Below, in pieces: positions 24,700 through 36,773 of a stretch of 64,000 nucleotides of DNA. Both the position numbers and the translations under genes were made by a program. The stretch's first letter is position 1, and each line of letters opens with the position of its first letter. Below the pieces are notes generated by a model, which saw nothing but the letters and a program-made list of their open reading frames with translations, was not told where the DNA came from and made no database searches. This stretch comes from Pyrrhosoma nymphula (taxonomy: Eukaryota; Arthropoda; Insecta; Odonata; Coenagrionidae), in the NCBI GenBank assembly GCA_963573305.1, contig OY754329.1, positions 50,311,483 through 50,375,482 of the forward strand. The letters are read 5' to 3'.

Positions 24700-25668
24700 A
24701 TAATAATAATAATAATTTATTTACTCCCCAAAAAAAAACATTTTTTACAAACTGGTAACAACAAAAGAGGTAGGTGGTCTTCAAGGTCATAAGACCAGAA
24801 TTGAGCCACTAGTAAATTACAAAAAATGTATGCCATAAAAATAAACGCAGTAACTGTATAAAAAATAAGTATTGTTACAATGAAAATACCATCAAAATAA
24901 ATGTCCAATATTTTCTTAAGAAATTTTTAGAGAAGAAAGAGAAGTTTTAACATTTTTTTGATAATTTATTTTTTTTAATTTCAGCAGGCAGTATATTAAA
25001 TATCTTTGGCCTCATATAGAGAAAGCAACGTCTATATAAAGTTAGTCTTGGTCTGTTTGTTACGAAGTTTGACTCACTCCTTAGTTTATATTTACATTTA
25101 TCTGATACTCTCGGCATATTGCCACTTCTGGCATAAAATAATTTTAAGACCTTAAATAAATAAATACAAATGCCTTAGTGGCAACAATTTGAGGGCCAAG
25201 AACAACGAAAAGGAGTGTTCATAAGAATTTTTGGACGATATTACACGAATTATTTTTTTTTGCAAGACAAGTGCACACTTAAATGTGTTCATGTATGTAC
25301 TGCCCTAGCAGATTATACCATAAGATATTTTGGAATAAACAAGTGCATGATAAATGTTTTTTTGACCGGAAGTGAACATTTGTTTCGTAAGAAGTAAAAT
25401 TTGGACAAGGCACTTCTAAGGCATTTGTTTACAGTAAGTAAATGTTTATCCCAGCGTAGATTACTGTCCAAATTACTCCCAAATATTTCATTTCATAACC
25501 TCTCTCAATATCCGGACAGTTACAAGCTCAATTAAAACAATTTATAGTATGAAATGCCAATTTATAATTAAAATTACGTGTATTACAGATGTCATATCAC
25601 ATAAACTTCGTCTTATCACTTAACTCTAACCCATTGAAATCAAACCATTTTTCAAAGAAACGTAGATC

Positions 25669-26610
25669 CTATTTAACAAAAGTTTCAGCACAAATCCAAT
25701 TAGGTGCTGAGTAGCACAGTGCTATGTCATCAGCAAAAGCTGTGAGTTTACCATTGTATTTATTTTCACACAAATCATTTACGTAAATCAAAAACAGAAT
25801 AGGTCCTAGAACCGAGCCCTGTGGAACTCCTGTCTCAATAGTTACATATTCACTAAAACAATTATTTACTTTCACACACTGTGCTCTTTTTAACCAATAA
25901 CTTTTGAACCACTTTAGTGATATTCCACGTATTCCGGCTTGCTGAAGTTGCATTAATAATATTTTGTGCGAGAGTGTATCAAATGCCTTAGTTATATCTA
26001 GATATAACCCAATAGTCCGCATAATTGAATTGACTGATTTGTATACTTCGGTCATATGCTTCTCTAGAGCATCTTCAGTTCCTAATCCATGTCTAAATCC
26101 AAACTGGTTTTCGCTAAAAAAAATTGGTTTCATCTAGGAATTTCAGTAGGTGGCTTTTAACATGTTTCTCTAAAATGTTTGCAAACACTGAGGAAAGTGA
26201 TATCGGTCGGTAATTCGTGATATGCAGTCAGTCCCCTTTTTTATGCACTGGTATAACAACAGCTTTCTTCAAAGGGCTCGGAAATACGCCATTGATAAAA
26301 CTTAAGTTACAAACGTGAGCAAACACCGGAGCAACATCGTCAATGTCCGGGACATTTTAACATTTTAGTATCCATACCATCATGTCCGGGGGACTTAGTA
26401 GGCGAAAGATTTTTTACTAATTTTACAATTTCGATTGGCACCACTGGTTCTAAGAAAAAGGAAGTCAACTCACTTTTTTAGCACATGGGTTTTGAGTACG
26501 TGCCCTGATCTCATCATTACATCTTACTTTTGCACATTCAAAAATTTTATTGAAATAATTATTAAATTCAGAATCTAAATGTTTTGAATCAATAATAAAA
26601 ATTCCATTCG
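25669..26610 (-). pseudogene. Reverse transcriptase domain of the LINE (broken by stops and frameshifts)
   Basis: Read from 26602 down to 25669, the minus strand shows the RT blocks in order. They are DSEFNNYFNKIF, then SPTKSPGHDGM, then FPSPLKKAVVIPVHKKGD followed by a stop, then NYRPISLSSVF and NQFGFRHG. The core DITKAFDTLSH, GVPQGSVLGPILFLIYVNDL and the catalytic FADDIALC follow. These are the standard fingers and palm of non-LTR reverse transcriptases, including both aspartates of the active site. The last 155 codons (26133-25669) are open. Upstream at least three in-frame stops and several frame changes separate the blocks. An intact enzyme would copy its own RNA at a nicked genomic target; this copy cannot be translated as a whole. 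Confidence 0.92.
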
Positions 26611-26797
26611 GTGGCGACGGGGTAAAGTCCTCGCCTACTAAACTGTGGGTCGCGGGTTCGAGTCCCGCCTGGGTGGATTTTTCACCACTCAGGACATGGG
26701 TGTTTGTGTTCGTCCATTGTTACATGTTTATACACCCGATGTAAAAGGCCGTTCGTGCTGTTTTCGGGGATGTGGAAATAAATAAATAAATAAAAAT
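26603..26797 (+). mobile_element. tRNA-derived SINE, family 1, copy B, nested in the LINE
   Basis: The head CGGTGGCGACGGGGTAAAG (from 26609) and a perfect box B GGTTCGAGTCC (26655-26665) are followed by GGGTGG, CACTCAGGACATGGGTGTT and an (AAATA)n tail. It is flanked by the 9-base direct repeat AATAAAAAT (26594-26602 and 26789-26797), a plausible target duplication although A-rich. It interrupts the minus-strand LINE coding region between the linker and the first RT block. The host reading frame is continuous across the site if the SINE and one copy of the repeat are left out, which supports these boundaries. It is better preserved in box B than copy A. Confidence 0.75.
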
Positions 26798-26811
26798 AAA
26801 TTTAATTCTAA

Positions 26812-27235
26812 CTGCATCATCGAACGATCTATTTCTTTCCACCAATTAATCCTTTAAACAAATTCCATTGCAATTTAATGTTTCTATTTGCCATTTGAAA
26901 TTTTATATGTAGTAATTACATGCGGCGTTCCGCAGGTTTTCGCACAACTTGTTTCTACACGTAAGATATTCATTTTTTAGGCTAACGTTGCTTGGGTGTT
27001 TTCTGTATTTTTTGAAAAGGTAATTTTTCCCTCGATATGTCGTAGGAGATTTCCAGTAATCCACGGTTTTAATTTAGCGTCTTTTTTCGTGTGATTTACT
27101 TTATATTTTGCTTCTTCGAGACTAGTTTGGAGAGATTCCAACATAAGCAAAAATGCATTAGATGCATCGTTTTCACTAAACACAGCATTCCAATCAATAC
27201 TTGTTACCGATTCCCAAGGTTATCTTTACCTTGCT
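26812..27235 (-). pseudogene. LINE linker between endonuclease and RT (broken)
   Basis: The minus strand from about 27220 reads SIDWNAVFSENDASNAFLLM, and KPWITGNLLRHI follows downstream. This is the pre-RT linker of CR1/L2/Jockey-type LINEs, where a KPWIT..L motif sits ahead of a Y/N-rich helix region. After a frame change it continues as SLKNEYLTCRNKLCENLR and NYY, then DDAVRIK up to the SINE insertion. It stops matching near 27235, with no trace of the endonuclease domain, which fits 5' truncation during integration. Confidence 0.75.
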
Positions 27236-28509
27236 TTTTACTTGATGTCGCGGTTAACTCATATATATGACCTGTAATCCCCTTGGTAGCCCATTTCTTA
27301 AAATGTTTGCTGGTTTTTACATGATAAAAATTGTAATTATATTTTTGTTTTCATTTCAAACTTATTTCCGACATAATTTTATTCTTGAACACCTAAATCA
27401 CCCAAGCACTTTAAGGTACGTACAACCCTGGGTGAGATCCGCTTAATTAGTCGATATCTATTCACCCAAATGTTTTTAACTCCCTTTAAGTCACCCTACA
27501 CTAAGTAAGTTAGATTCACCTCATGAGGACAGCTGACATCATGGAGCCATTAGAAGAGTTATGACTCGTTTGCAGTGGCCTATCTCTCTTAACTTGGCTT
27601 AGCTCGACGCCACTTCAAGTTTTAGACCTTGAGAACAACTTTTACTAGTAAACAACGGCGTAGGCAGGCTTAATTATCCTTAAGGAAGCTTGAATTTGGG
27701 GATATCACAACGTTTTCTTCATTCTAATCTGTAGCAAATTCTGGAAATTCATCTCATATTATAAGTTGTCCAATTCAATGAGTTACATGAATATATTCAG
27801 AGGACTCGATTCAATTACTGCACAGTATTCTACAACGAAACTAGCATTTTGAACTGACTATGAAATTGGTTGGAATATCAGTTGGAGAACTTTCAAGCGA
27901 TTTACTAAACATTTTGCTCATTTACTTGCGCTTAAAATGAGATTAAGTTACGCCGGGTGAGGCATTTTGTTAATGAGCCGATTTCCATCTACCAAATGAG
28001 TTATTAACCACATCTTCTCTCTTTATCCCTTTCTTTCTTGTTCCGTCCTCAACTCTGTCTCCCACGGCAGTCTCTGTCACCGATGGTAATAATTCAATAA
28101 CAAAGGCTCTAGGTATTTATTTTGGGCATCAAGTGAAATTTTTCGGTGTAACGGAGACGAGCTATAACCAGAAAACCAGTCATGGTACCCCAACCTACCG
28201 CATCGTAATTGAAGTACCGAAAAAAAATTCCGGCCGTGCCCACCAACCAACCAACACGCACAACGTCCATGCATTTGACGAGCAAAGGGTTGTCAAGCCT
28301 CATTCTCTCCGACAGTGGCGATGTTTTTGACAACTTTGAACGTGACGCGTCGGCATTCAATATGACCGCAAGCCTATGGAATGTATTGGATTATTGCTAC
28401 GCTATCTTTTGGTACTTGTTGGTGAAGCATAGTATGTTTAGTAAATTTTCGCAGTGGTGGAATTTTCGGATACGTCATCATCATTCGTCATTCATTTCTA
28501 AGATTGGTA
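27236..28509. other. No gene recognised
   Basis: AT-rich sequence. A CCAACCAACCAAC run at about 28243-28256 resembles the end of the SINE at 35.9 kb, but no Pol III boxes accompany it here. Overlapping frames around 28109-28565 show no family resemblance. Confidence 0.45.
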
Positions 28510-29010
28510 GACTGCAGCCCACCATTCTAACCTTGTCCATGCTTAACTTATCAACGCCCTTGTAGCTCTTTTGCTTTGTATCCCTCGGTCTTCCTCATAT
28601 GGCATTTCTTTCATATTCCCTCTCAAATTCTTTGCGCCTCAAGGCGTAGTCTACCCTTCTGGACCTTTTCGTACTGATGGCACTCCATATGGTCTTTCCT
28701 CGTCTACTCTTCCGTACACTTCCTCGTTCCTGATCCTATCCGCCCTTTAGATCTTCAGCATGTCTTCAGCACCTAGATTTGAAATTCTTTACTCCTTTCT
28801 GTTCCAGCTTTCCAATGTCCCATGTCACTTAGCGCAACACTACACTCGATTGCTTCAACGTACTGCCTTCTCATTGGCAATCCTATTTTCCATTAACAAA
28901 ACAATCGTTTTTCGTCCTGCATGCTTTCTTGGTTTGAGCTATTCTTCGCTTGATGTCCGTTGAGCTCTTTTATCCCATGCCATGATAATTTCATGGCAGG
29001 TGAAGGATTC
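28510..29010 (-). pseudogene. Highly degenerate non-LTR RT C-terminal remnant
   Basis: On the minus strand ADRIRNEEVYGRVDEERP is readable around 28740-28680. It corresponds to the W(T)ERxTNEEVLxxVGEER block after the RT palm, and it follows a SVALSDMGHWKAGTE-like stretch (near 28850) in the position of SVALYGxETWTL. The blocks are in different frames with stops between. The identification depends on the same order of motifs as in the better copies at 52.9 and 59.6 kb, and is moderately secure at best. Confidence 0.45.
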
Positions 29011-29100
29011 CAATTGTTCTATCACCTTTCCTTATAGTGCAGTGTCTGCTGCATACTAGTATTTTCGTTTTCTTCCCCTAAATATTTATGCGGTATCCTT

Positions 29101-29155
29101 GTAGCATTTAGTATCCTATCCTGGTAGCAGGGTATTTAGTATCCTAGTAGCAGGG
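29101..29155 (+). repeat. Short tandem duplication (about 25-28 bp)
   Basis: Two and a half imperfect copies of a unit containing TATTTAGTATCCTA and GTAGCAGGG (for example GTAGCAGGGTATTTAGTATC). The copies differ by small insertions. Confidence 0.6.
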
Positions 29156-29159
29156 TAAT

Positions 29160-32100
29160 CTACTGGGTACAAGGTTGCTTGCAGGCCTTCTGGCATTTCT
29201 GCAACGACTGCAATTTTAATTCGGACACATCTTACTTAAAGAAAAGAAACGAAAATCAAAGGGCAATTGAATGTGGTTAATGTCATATGTAGATTTATAT
29301 GGTGCTTTAGGTGTCGGATGAAAGTCTTGGGAGATGGAAGAAGTTGAAAGAGTTCTACTGCGCTGGAATCGGTGGTATAAGGGAAATTTTGGTTATGCTG
29401 ACTACAGGTAGGATGAAAATGGGTTAATAATTTGAGCAAAGTAAATGGAAGAAAGAGGGAAATAATTGCAGGAGAATAACGAAGTTTATTGAAACAAAAG
29501 ATGATTATGAACTTCAAAACATGGTGGTGTGTGGAAACCCAGTTTGACCGGTTCTTGTAATCTTTGGAGTCTCCACAAAACTGATTCCTAAATAATATAT
29601 TTTATTTTTCCAGCATTTACTGATAATTCTTTTATTTCTTTATACCTATCACCTTTTGTAATTTTTTCTTCACTGTGAAAGATGAGCTATTATTTTTCAG
29701 TCCTATTCCCCTTTTGATTCGCTGTAATTGATAATCGACAAATGATACAATAAGCATTGGAATGATAAAGATTTGACGTTGATTTGATGTGACTCCATTA
29801 CCGTTGTGCATAATTTTGGCGGCCACTCTTCCGCGTTTCGTTTCTACATCACTTTTCTCTTTTCCCCATAATGCACCAAGAACAATATCTCATTAAAAAT
29901 ATTTTAACGGACGAGCAATATAAGCCGCATTTTTCTCGTACAAGCGAGCATGTGTGAACTATTAATCCTTTTGAAACGCTAAACCGTGTGTAACAGTCAA
30001 AAGGAAAGCGTCCAGCATTTCATTTCCTTTCGCATCCAACTTGCACATTTCTAATCACCCAGTTGGCCGGGTAGGCTTCCTAAAAACCTCTCTCTTTCGT
30101 TCCTCTCTCGTCCATTGAATAAACGGTAAATAAATGAGAACCCTGGAGGAACGAGAAAGGAGTTGGTTGGAGGAGGGGGTGAGGGGAGTGGAGGTTGTTT
30201 CAGTGGGAAGAAGGAGTGGGCTGGGAGGAGGAGCTTTTCTCTATGAATTTTGTAGTTGTTATTACCCGGGTCCGGTCCGACACTCTCCGCGGGAGGCAAT
30301 TCCGTTTTATTTTACGTATTTTTCCAGCCGCCCTCGCCCCTCCCATGGGTCCGCAGAGGCAATTTCTGAGAGGCGGCGAGGGAGACGCGGTGGGGGGGGG
30401 GAGGGGCGTGGAGATCTGGGGCGAGCAGGGTGTGGGAACTGGAAATCCTTCGAACTGGCCGTCGGACGAAAGATTTTTGGAAGTTTAAACACTCTTATAT
30501 TCCACTTTCGACCCCTTCCCCACGAGCCCGGCGTTATTCCTCGCCAAAAATTAGAATGGAAAAAGAAGTGTCTTGTGTGGGAAATCGAAATAATCCAGGC
30601 GAGCAATCTAGGAACGGTGGAACAATTTTTTTAACTGAGCTCCACGAGAAACTTTGACTTCAAAAATTTAAGAAATAAAAAGAGGAAACTTTATGAATCG
30701 TGGACGTTCCAAGGGTCCTGGGCTCACTATCTGAAAAATCTAGTCTCTCTCTTTTAATTCATAGAGACTGCCTGAAAGTATTTAACTCGGAGTACTTGAA
30801 TAAATCCTTGCAAACGACCTCTCTCGCATTGAATATTTATGTATTCAAGCCTGATGACCTCGTAACGTTAACAACTTTTTACGCCGCGAGTCAGCATTGT
30901 GTGTGTTAGTGCGAACATGGTGTGAGACGCCTTGAACAAATTAATACCTTCCTTACCCCGTAATTAAAGGCTTATACCTCATGCATAGTATGAAGAGAGT
31001 TAATATTAAGGTACGTAATTATTCCGTGTTTGTTGCTTTGACACCATATCTCCCGTAATCCCTGAAGGGTGAAAAATTATTTTTGTGGTTGGAACAAGCA
31101 AAAAATTCTCGTTTGGTGGAATGGCTTACACATATCATGGGATTTTAGTTTCACGTTTGTAAAGGCTTTCAAAAGAGAAGGGCTGTACTCCGGAAAGCAA
31201 AACTGCAGGCATCTCTTAGTCTTGTCGGCTATAATTTTCCCCTGGCCTCCAAGTGATGAAAATTTGACAGACTCAAGGGAATATTTAAATCTGTTCGTCG
31301 TTTTGAACAGATTGTTTGTTCACCCTGTTTCGCAAAGTGTTTATTCGACCAAATCAAGATAAGAGCTGTATTTACTCTCATCGTGATCCCCAGCGTCAAA
31401 TCTGGCATTCAAAGGTGTCTATAAGTGTAGCAACAGTGTTCTGGAGATAAAAGCGATTTGGAGGTGTTATCAACCATAGTTTTCTAGGCAAATCCTTATC
31501 AATTGGCAACAGAAGGTCAGTCTTTCCCATGTCCAAGTGTGAAATATTTTTCATATAATCGGATTTGTGTAATAATTACTGTTTAAATTTTATATTATAT
31601 AAGATTGGTTGTAGCTCTTGTGTCAGTTGTGTTTGGTAATACTCATAAATTTTTACGACAATATTTATTAGATTGTAAGTTTAAATTTCATAAAACCACT
31701 TTATAAAAGTAGCTCTTTGCATCCATTCTTTCCGAACGGTTTATTCTTTAGCAAGAAAATTTGTATGTAATTAGTAGTTATCCAGTTGACTGTATTAGGG
31801 TCAAAATTTACATGAACAGCAAGTACTAGAATGGTCAGTTCGAAAACGACTTAACAATACCAGTCGCTACATGACTTATGGGATAACGCGGAAAATAGTT
31901 CCTTTTCTGTGTCGCAAGTGACCTGTTATTTTTCTTCTCCTATTAGGTCATGGGGTATTAAAGTTATATTAATAAAGTTTTACTTGTTTAAAACTAGTGA
32001 TGGGGCTAACAGGTGTCGACAAAATGTTTTATTCTTTTGTGAGAGATGTAATGAAGTAAAACCTGGGGATTTTTGAAAAAAATTTACGCGGATTCTGAAG

Positions 32101-34869
32101 TTGGACGTCGATTTATTGGCCCAACTAATTGGGAAACCACGCAGAAAATACCGCATTGCACGAAGGGCCCTAAAATTTCGCACAGGGGTGGCAGGGAGGT
32201 GGTTTGACTTTTTTATGTGGCCGCTATTAATAGCCTTTGCAGTGTATTCTTTCGGGTCTGCGTTGTATTGCCTTTTTGAATTTTTTCGTCCGCTCCTCAG
32301 CAGAAAATCTTCCTTTCACCTTAATTGAAAAATTTTCTGAGAGCTGAAAAAATGAATGAGAGGGGAATAGGGTTCAATACTAAAGGAACATTCCGGGTGG
32401 AGACCTCAAGATCCCTTTGCACCCCTCCCCTCTCTGTGGTTTCTTTTCATCTTGTGTCGGCGTCACGTGACTGAGGTCATTCGACGGGCCTCCGTTCGCT
32501 CTCAACGCTCGGGCATCACCCCTCATCCTCCTGGTCAATTACGTTATCCCCTCCCGCCTCACCCATCTTCCTTTTTTGAGAATTTCACTCGTGAAGCTAG
32601 ACGAATTCCATTTTTAAACTATTCAATTTTCAATATCTTCTCAGGTAATGATGATAGGAAGTCAAGAAAGATGAAATGTCTTCATGATCATAGTACTTTG
32701 CAAGGCATGTGGTCATCTCCACGGGTAACGTTCTTGCCCTATTTGACTTGCTTTACTTCTTTCATCATATATCCTGTAGGTAAAGATACATTTCCACTGC
32801 AATAGGCTTCCAAATCAATAAGCTTCAAATCAGTGATTGCTTGAGAAGACACTTCAATTTATTCCCGGATAAAACCATTGTTTCCCGGTTTTGATATTAG
32901 CCTTTGATTTCTTAAATATTTGGAATTATATTTATTTATTCCCAGTGTTACTATCGGTATTTCAATTAGGCTAAAAGAAAGGACAATCCTTTACTTATCC
33001 GCATTACTTTCATGCTATTTTGGTGTCTTCAGAAGATGAAGGGCAATAAAATTGCTGTGCTTCGTGGCTCTTCGTTTTTCATTCTACTTTCTCCATCCCA
33101 ACAATTTAAATTGCTTATAAAATTTTCTCTTTTTCCTCTCTAAATTTTCGTTCATTATTCTGTGTTTTCGTTGGATTTACTATGGTATTGAGTGGCCGTC
33201 TTCCTTGGACTATTTGTTTTTGGTCTGCTTCTAACGGCATTACTTTATTTTCCATATTGCAGAGAGTCGGAAATAACCCAATTTCACAAAAATTTGTCCG
33301 TTACACTCTCGTTTTGAGATAGCCGAAGTCTTAACATTTTATAATGAGTTAGTTCTTTTCATTGGCAGTGTTCATCTGTATTAAACTATTCCGTTTCATC
33401 CATCCTATTGCCTGATATCTGCGAAATACATTTACCCTATTTAAATTTGAGACAAAAAAAAAGCTAGGCACATTGTATCTTTCTTGGAAAATAGAGTCAT
33501 TAAAACCTTTGGACCTAAATATAAGGAATTTAAAGTTTACAGTAACGCATTTTATTTTGTGTCAAAAAAATTAAAAATGGTAAATTTATAACTTTCGCTC
33601 TATGGCATTTTTGCTGGATGGGACTATCAAAGTTCAGTATTTCAGAATGCAACAAGTTAAGAGCATAGGTTTTACATTATTTGGAAAGTGTTTCGAACTA
33701 GAGACTTTCATGGTAATTCGAATGGAGCTTTCTTAATATGTCCTTCAGAATACTTCCACCGAAAAACTGCATTTACTTACATTCATCGGAACTCTTCCTT
33801 GAAAAACCAGATGCTCAGTTGAGAAAAATTCAGTCTTTTATTTCAGTCGCTAATATCATATGTATTTTATTTCTCACCATTATTTGAAGCCTGATAGAAT
33901 TTGAAAACCTAGAAAAGCCAATTTCTTTATTAAATTTCATGGGGAACTAATGAATGGAAATGAGAGATCCATGAAGTAACAATTATGCCTTAATTATTTT
34001 ATTAGGTACTTTTCTGTAGGACCTGTTGGGTGTTTCTTTCAAATATACATGTACTAAAAACACACAGGCACTTATTTGAGCTCTAACCCAAGACCAATGG
34101 GATACCAGGTGAGTATGTTGCTTACCAAACTTATCCGGCTGTTGAAGTAATGATAATCCTTCTGAATCAAAAATTTCTAAATTTTTCACGCTTTTCACGA
34201 AGATGGTCTAATTGCTCGTCGATTGGTTTTTTTCATATAGTTTTCAGATTCATTTAAACCTTTCATGGCGGATAAATATTGGTTATGAAAGGCTCCACAA
34301 AGGTTCAAGCATTCGCTTCACGTGCCTTTCCTCTGCTGTCGCCAAGCTCAAGCGTATGGCCGTAACTTAATAAAGTCCGCCCCCGTTTGTGACTGGTTGC
34401 AGCCCTCGTTCCCTTAAACGTGGCCCTCATACGAACGTCCGTTGATGCGCCGGGCCAGCGGAAATGATAGACCAGGAGAACATAAGAGATTAAAGAGAAC
34501 ACGAGGATTAACTGAGGATTAAGAGGGATTCCCGCCGTAATCCCAGTGCAGTGTGTGTGGCCCCCTTGTCTTTAGTCCTCTCGCGCGCTCCTGCACCGTG
34601 AGCATTCTCGCGACCAAGCGACTCGGCAGAACGTGCCGTGAAGTAGAAGACTCCGTGCCTACTTTTTTCCCCGTATCATCATCCATTTTGTCTTAGCGCG
34701 GTTTGAACGTTCATTTTACACTCTTTGTTTGATGTTTCCTTTCTTTTGATCTTTGCCAGGTTGCCATGGAAAATTTCAACTTCTCGACTTCACCTGGGGT
34801 CTTTTTTGACCCTTCACTTGTTGTTTAGGATAGTCCCTGGTCTCGGGCGTGACTTCGAGTAATTTCCTT
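29160..34869. other. No gene recognised; purine-rich island 30.13-30.43 kb; CpG-containing stretch 34.3-34.64 kb
   Basis: 30130-30430 is G/A-rich on the plus strand with a 10-base G-run (30392-30401). A small plus-strand frame at 32101-32328 has one hydrophobic segment, but nothing identifies it. 34305-34640 is richer in CG dinucleotides than its surroundings, and around 34550 there is CAGTGCAGTGTG, which could pass for an initiator. I see no exon downstream that would make it a promoter. Confidence 0.45.
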
Positions 34870-35050
34870 AACATTGTAAATGAGAAGTATAACTTAGTTT
34901 TTCCACCGATTTTTTAAAGCAATACGACCTATGTTTCGACGAAGCTAGTCATCACCAGGTCCTGATGATGACGAGTTTCGTCGAAACCTAGGTCGTATTG
35001 TTTTAATAAATCTGTGGAAAAACTAATTTATACTTTTCATTTACAATGTT
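34870..35050. mobile_element. Snap-back palindrome B (foldback MITE-like)
   Basis: Two 84-base arms (34870-34953 and 34967-35050) are inverse complements with few mismatches, around a 13-base loop (ACCAGGTCCTGAT). Moving outward, each arm carries GATGACGAG, TTTCGTCGAAACC, AGGTCGTATTG, an AT-rich part, TGTGGAAAAACTAA and an outer ACTTTTCATTTACAATGTT. Loop length, the CATCA/CAGG loop edge and the TCGAAACC - GGTCG - ATT - GTGGAAAA order are shared with palindrome A, while the rest of the arms differ. No coding capacity and no clear target duplication are visible. Confidence 0.85.
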
Positions 35051-35614
35051 TAGAATACACCACATCCGGAGGTATGGTTAACCCACTTGATAGTTCGTTT
35101 CAATATATACATATCAACTTTTCGTCTGCCTCATTTGAATAGAAGGCGACTAATTTTCTTTTCATTCGTTAAATTCCTGATTCCTTGTTTATGTTGCTAT
35201 TTTAAGCTCAATAACCACTCGTCCTTAGCCCATCATTAACTTAAATCCCCGCATGTAACGAATCTCTTCTATCGACAACGCATCCTCTGCCACGACTTTA
35301 CCGTCAACCACGGACAACCGTCTTACTTACTGTACCTAAATGTGACTGACACTCAGTGACGAAGAACAATATTTTTTGAAGCAGCTCACACGGAGGCTAT
35401 AATTTTCCACCAACTGGATGAAACTTAAACCATGCTCTAGGAAGTGACTTCTCACTTCCAAGCGACGGTCTACCGAATGCTGTCACTTCGTATCGACGAT
35501 TTTACCGATGAACGTCGTAAAATAAGGGATTTTATAATAGATATTTTCGCTAAAAATCAGTTTATAGATATTGTGATCCCATATGCCGCTTCATTGTCTA
35601 AACTATTTACTGAG
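35051..35614. other. No gene recognised
   Basis: Ordinary AT-rich sequence with no motif that I can support. Confidence 0.5.
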
Positions 35615-35931
35615 TGATCAAGTTGGTATGGTGGATAGAACATTTTTTTCCCCTCTGGAGGGCCTTGGCTCTAATTCCCGACTGTGTTGGTTTTGGTTGG
35701 TCAGTTTCCATATTTTTCAGTAGAATCCCGATTTCTACTTTTTTCCTATATAGTATTACGCGTCTGTTGGATGGGAGGTTAAACTGTGGGCCCCTTAGCG
35801 TCTTTCGTTCATAGTATGCATATTCCGGTGCCAGGTTTCCTCCATTTCTCGGTTTCCGACGTAACCCTTCCCTCTCCGTCCTACCCACCTGTCCACAATG
35901 GTGCAAATGATCTCAGTCATCACTAATTAGC
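35615..35931 (+). mobile_element. tRNA-derived SINE, family 2
   Basis: TGGTATGGTGG (35624-35634) is a box A-like string and GGCTCTAATTCC (35667-35678) a decayed box B, 32 bases apart as in tRNAs. Downstream are GGGAGGTTAAACTGTGGGCC, GGTGCCAGGTTTC, CCACCTGTCC and GGTGCAAATGATCTCAG. I associate these segments, in this order, with a widespread arthropod SINE body. The end is near CCAACCAACC. The short string CTGAGGTCATTC (inverse of the same tail) also appears at about 32470 and 45494, perhaps as relics. The family name cannot be given without a repeat library. Confidence 0.5.
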
Positions 35932-36387
35932 CAACCAACCAACGCGTTAGAGAATAGCACCAAATGCTTCACTCCTTTTATATGTATCATTTGCTTCAAA
36001 TCGCTACTTCCTAACGGGTACTGAACATGTGAGCAACTATGCGGGTCAAATACAGGCCAGGAGCGTATGTGTAAGGGAGGAGAGTGTGTGGGTGATATTT
36101 TGTCAAAGAAGTGAGAACAAGTGTACTGTGTGGCGTGGGATTAAACGAGAGGCGGTGGATGTGTGCAGAGGAAGTGGGCGTGACACATTTCCTCGGCCGC
36201 TGAGATCCCTGCGCGGGTGAGACCGAGACAAAGACGGGTGATGCGCCGAGGTGAACGAATTTCGTTGGCGGCAGTTGGAGACTCGTTATTCCTTACTGGA
36301 ACTCCATAAGTACTTACTTAAAGTAACAAATATGTCTCTGTAAGTTGCAGTAAATATGGGTTCATCCTTTAGGAAAAATTAGTATTA

Positions 36388-36590
36388 CTGACTATTTGAT
36401 GACTATAGGCCAATAGCCTAATAATTATTTCTGACAGACTACTGGACTATTACAACTGACTTAGGACAATAGTCTATTAGTTATTTCAGACAAACTAATC
36501 AACTATTACTATTTGCCCAATAGTCTGACTATTGGCAGTATAGTCCAATAGTCAGACTACTTGCAGCAGTCCAATAGTCGGACTATACAT
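36388..36590. repeat. Left subterminal array of AATAGTC / GACTATT motifs
   Basis: About ten copies of GACTATT, AATAGTC or near variants occur in both orientations within 200 bases. Examples are CCAATAGTCTGACTATTGG near 36510-36530 and two GTCCAATAGTC strings (about 36543 and 36569). Such arrays are usual transposase-binding sites next to the ends of DNA transposons; that role is inferred. Confidence 0.75.
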
Positions 36591-36773
36591 TTCGAAAAAG
36601 AACAAAAATAGGCATTTCTAGAATGGAGAAAAAACACCTCTCATTAGCAAAAATTAAATATTTATTCCAATGGGATATTAAGCTACAATAAAATTAAATT
36701 TAAACACACCCAAGACAATTTTTATTAGAATCACACTACATATGTAAGTACAAAAAATCCCATTAAATTTATA

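Larger units (their letters stand above)
24700..27235 (-). mobile_element. 5'-truncated CR1/L2/Jockey-like LINE with (AAT)n tail
   Basis: The element runs on the minus strand. From its inner 5' break (near 27235) there is a linker region, then a recognisable reverse transcriptase (about 26600 to 25680) and a post-RT region with a KYLGV motif (near 25470). Next comes a conserved 3' segment whose PRLTLYRRCFLYMRPKIFN-like reading (near 25060-25000) is typical of the C-terminal end of this LINE group. The element ends in a trinucleotide tail (about 24700-24715), which CR1/L2-type elements often have instead of poly(A). The endonuclease domain is missing. A SINE of family 1 lies inside it at 26603-26797. 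Many stops and frameshifts show it is dead. Confidence 0.85.

Noticed and set aside
32101..32328. Small frame with a possible membrane segment
   Set aside because: A single hydrophobic run is common by chance, and the frame starts at TTG rather than ATG.
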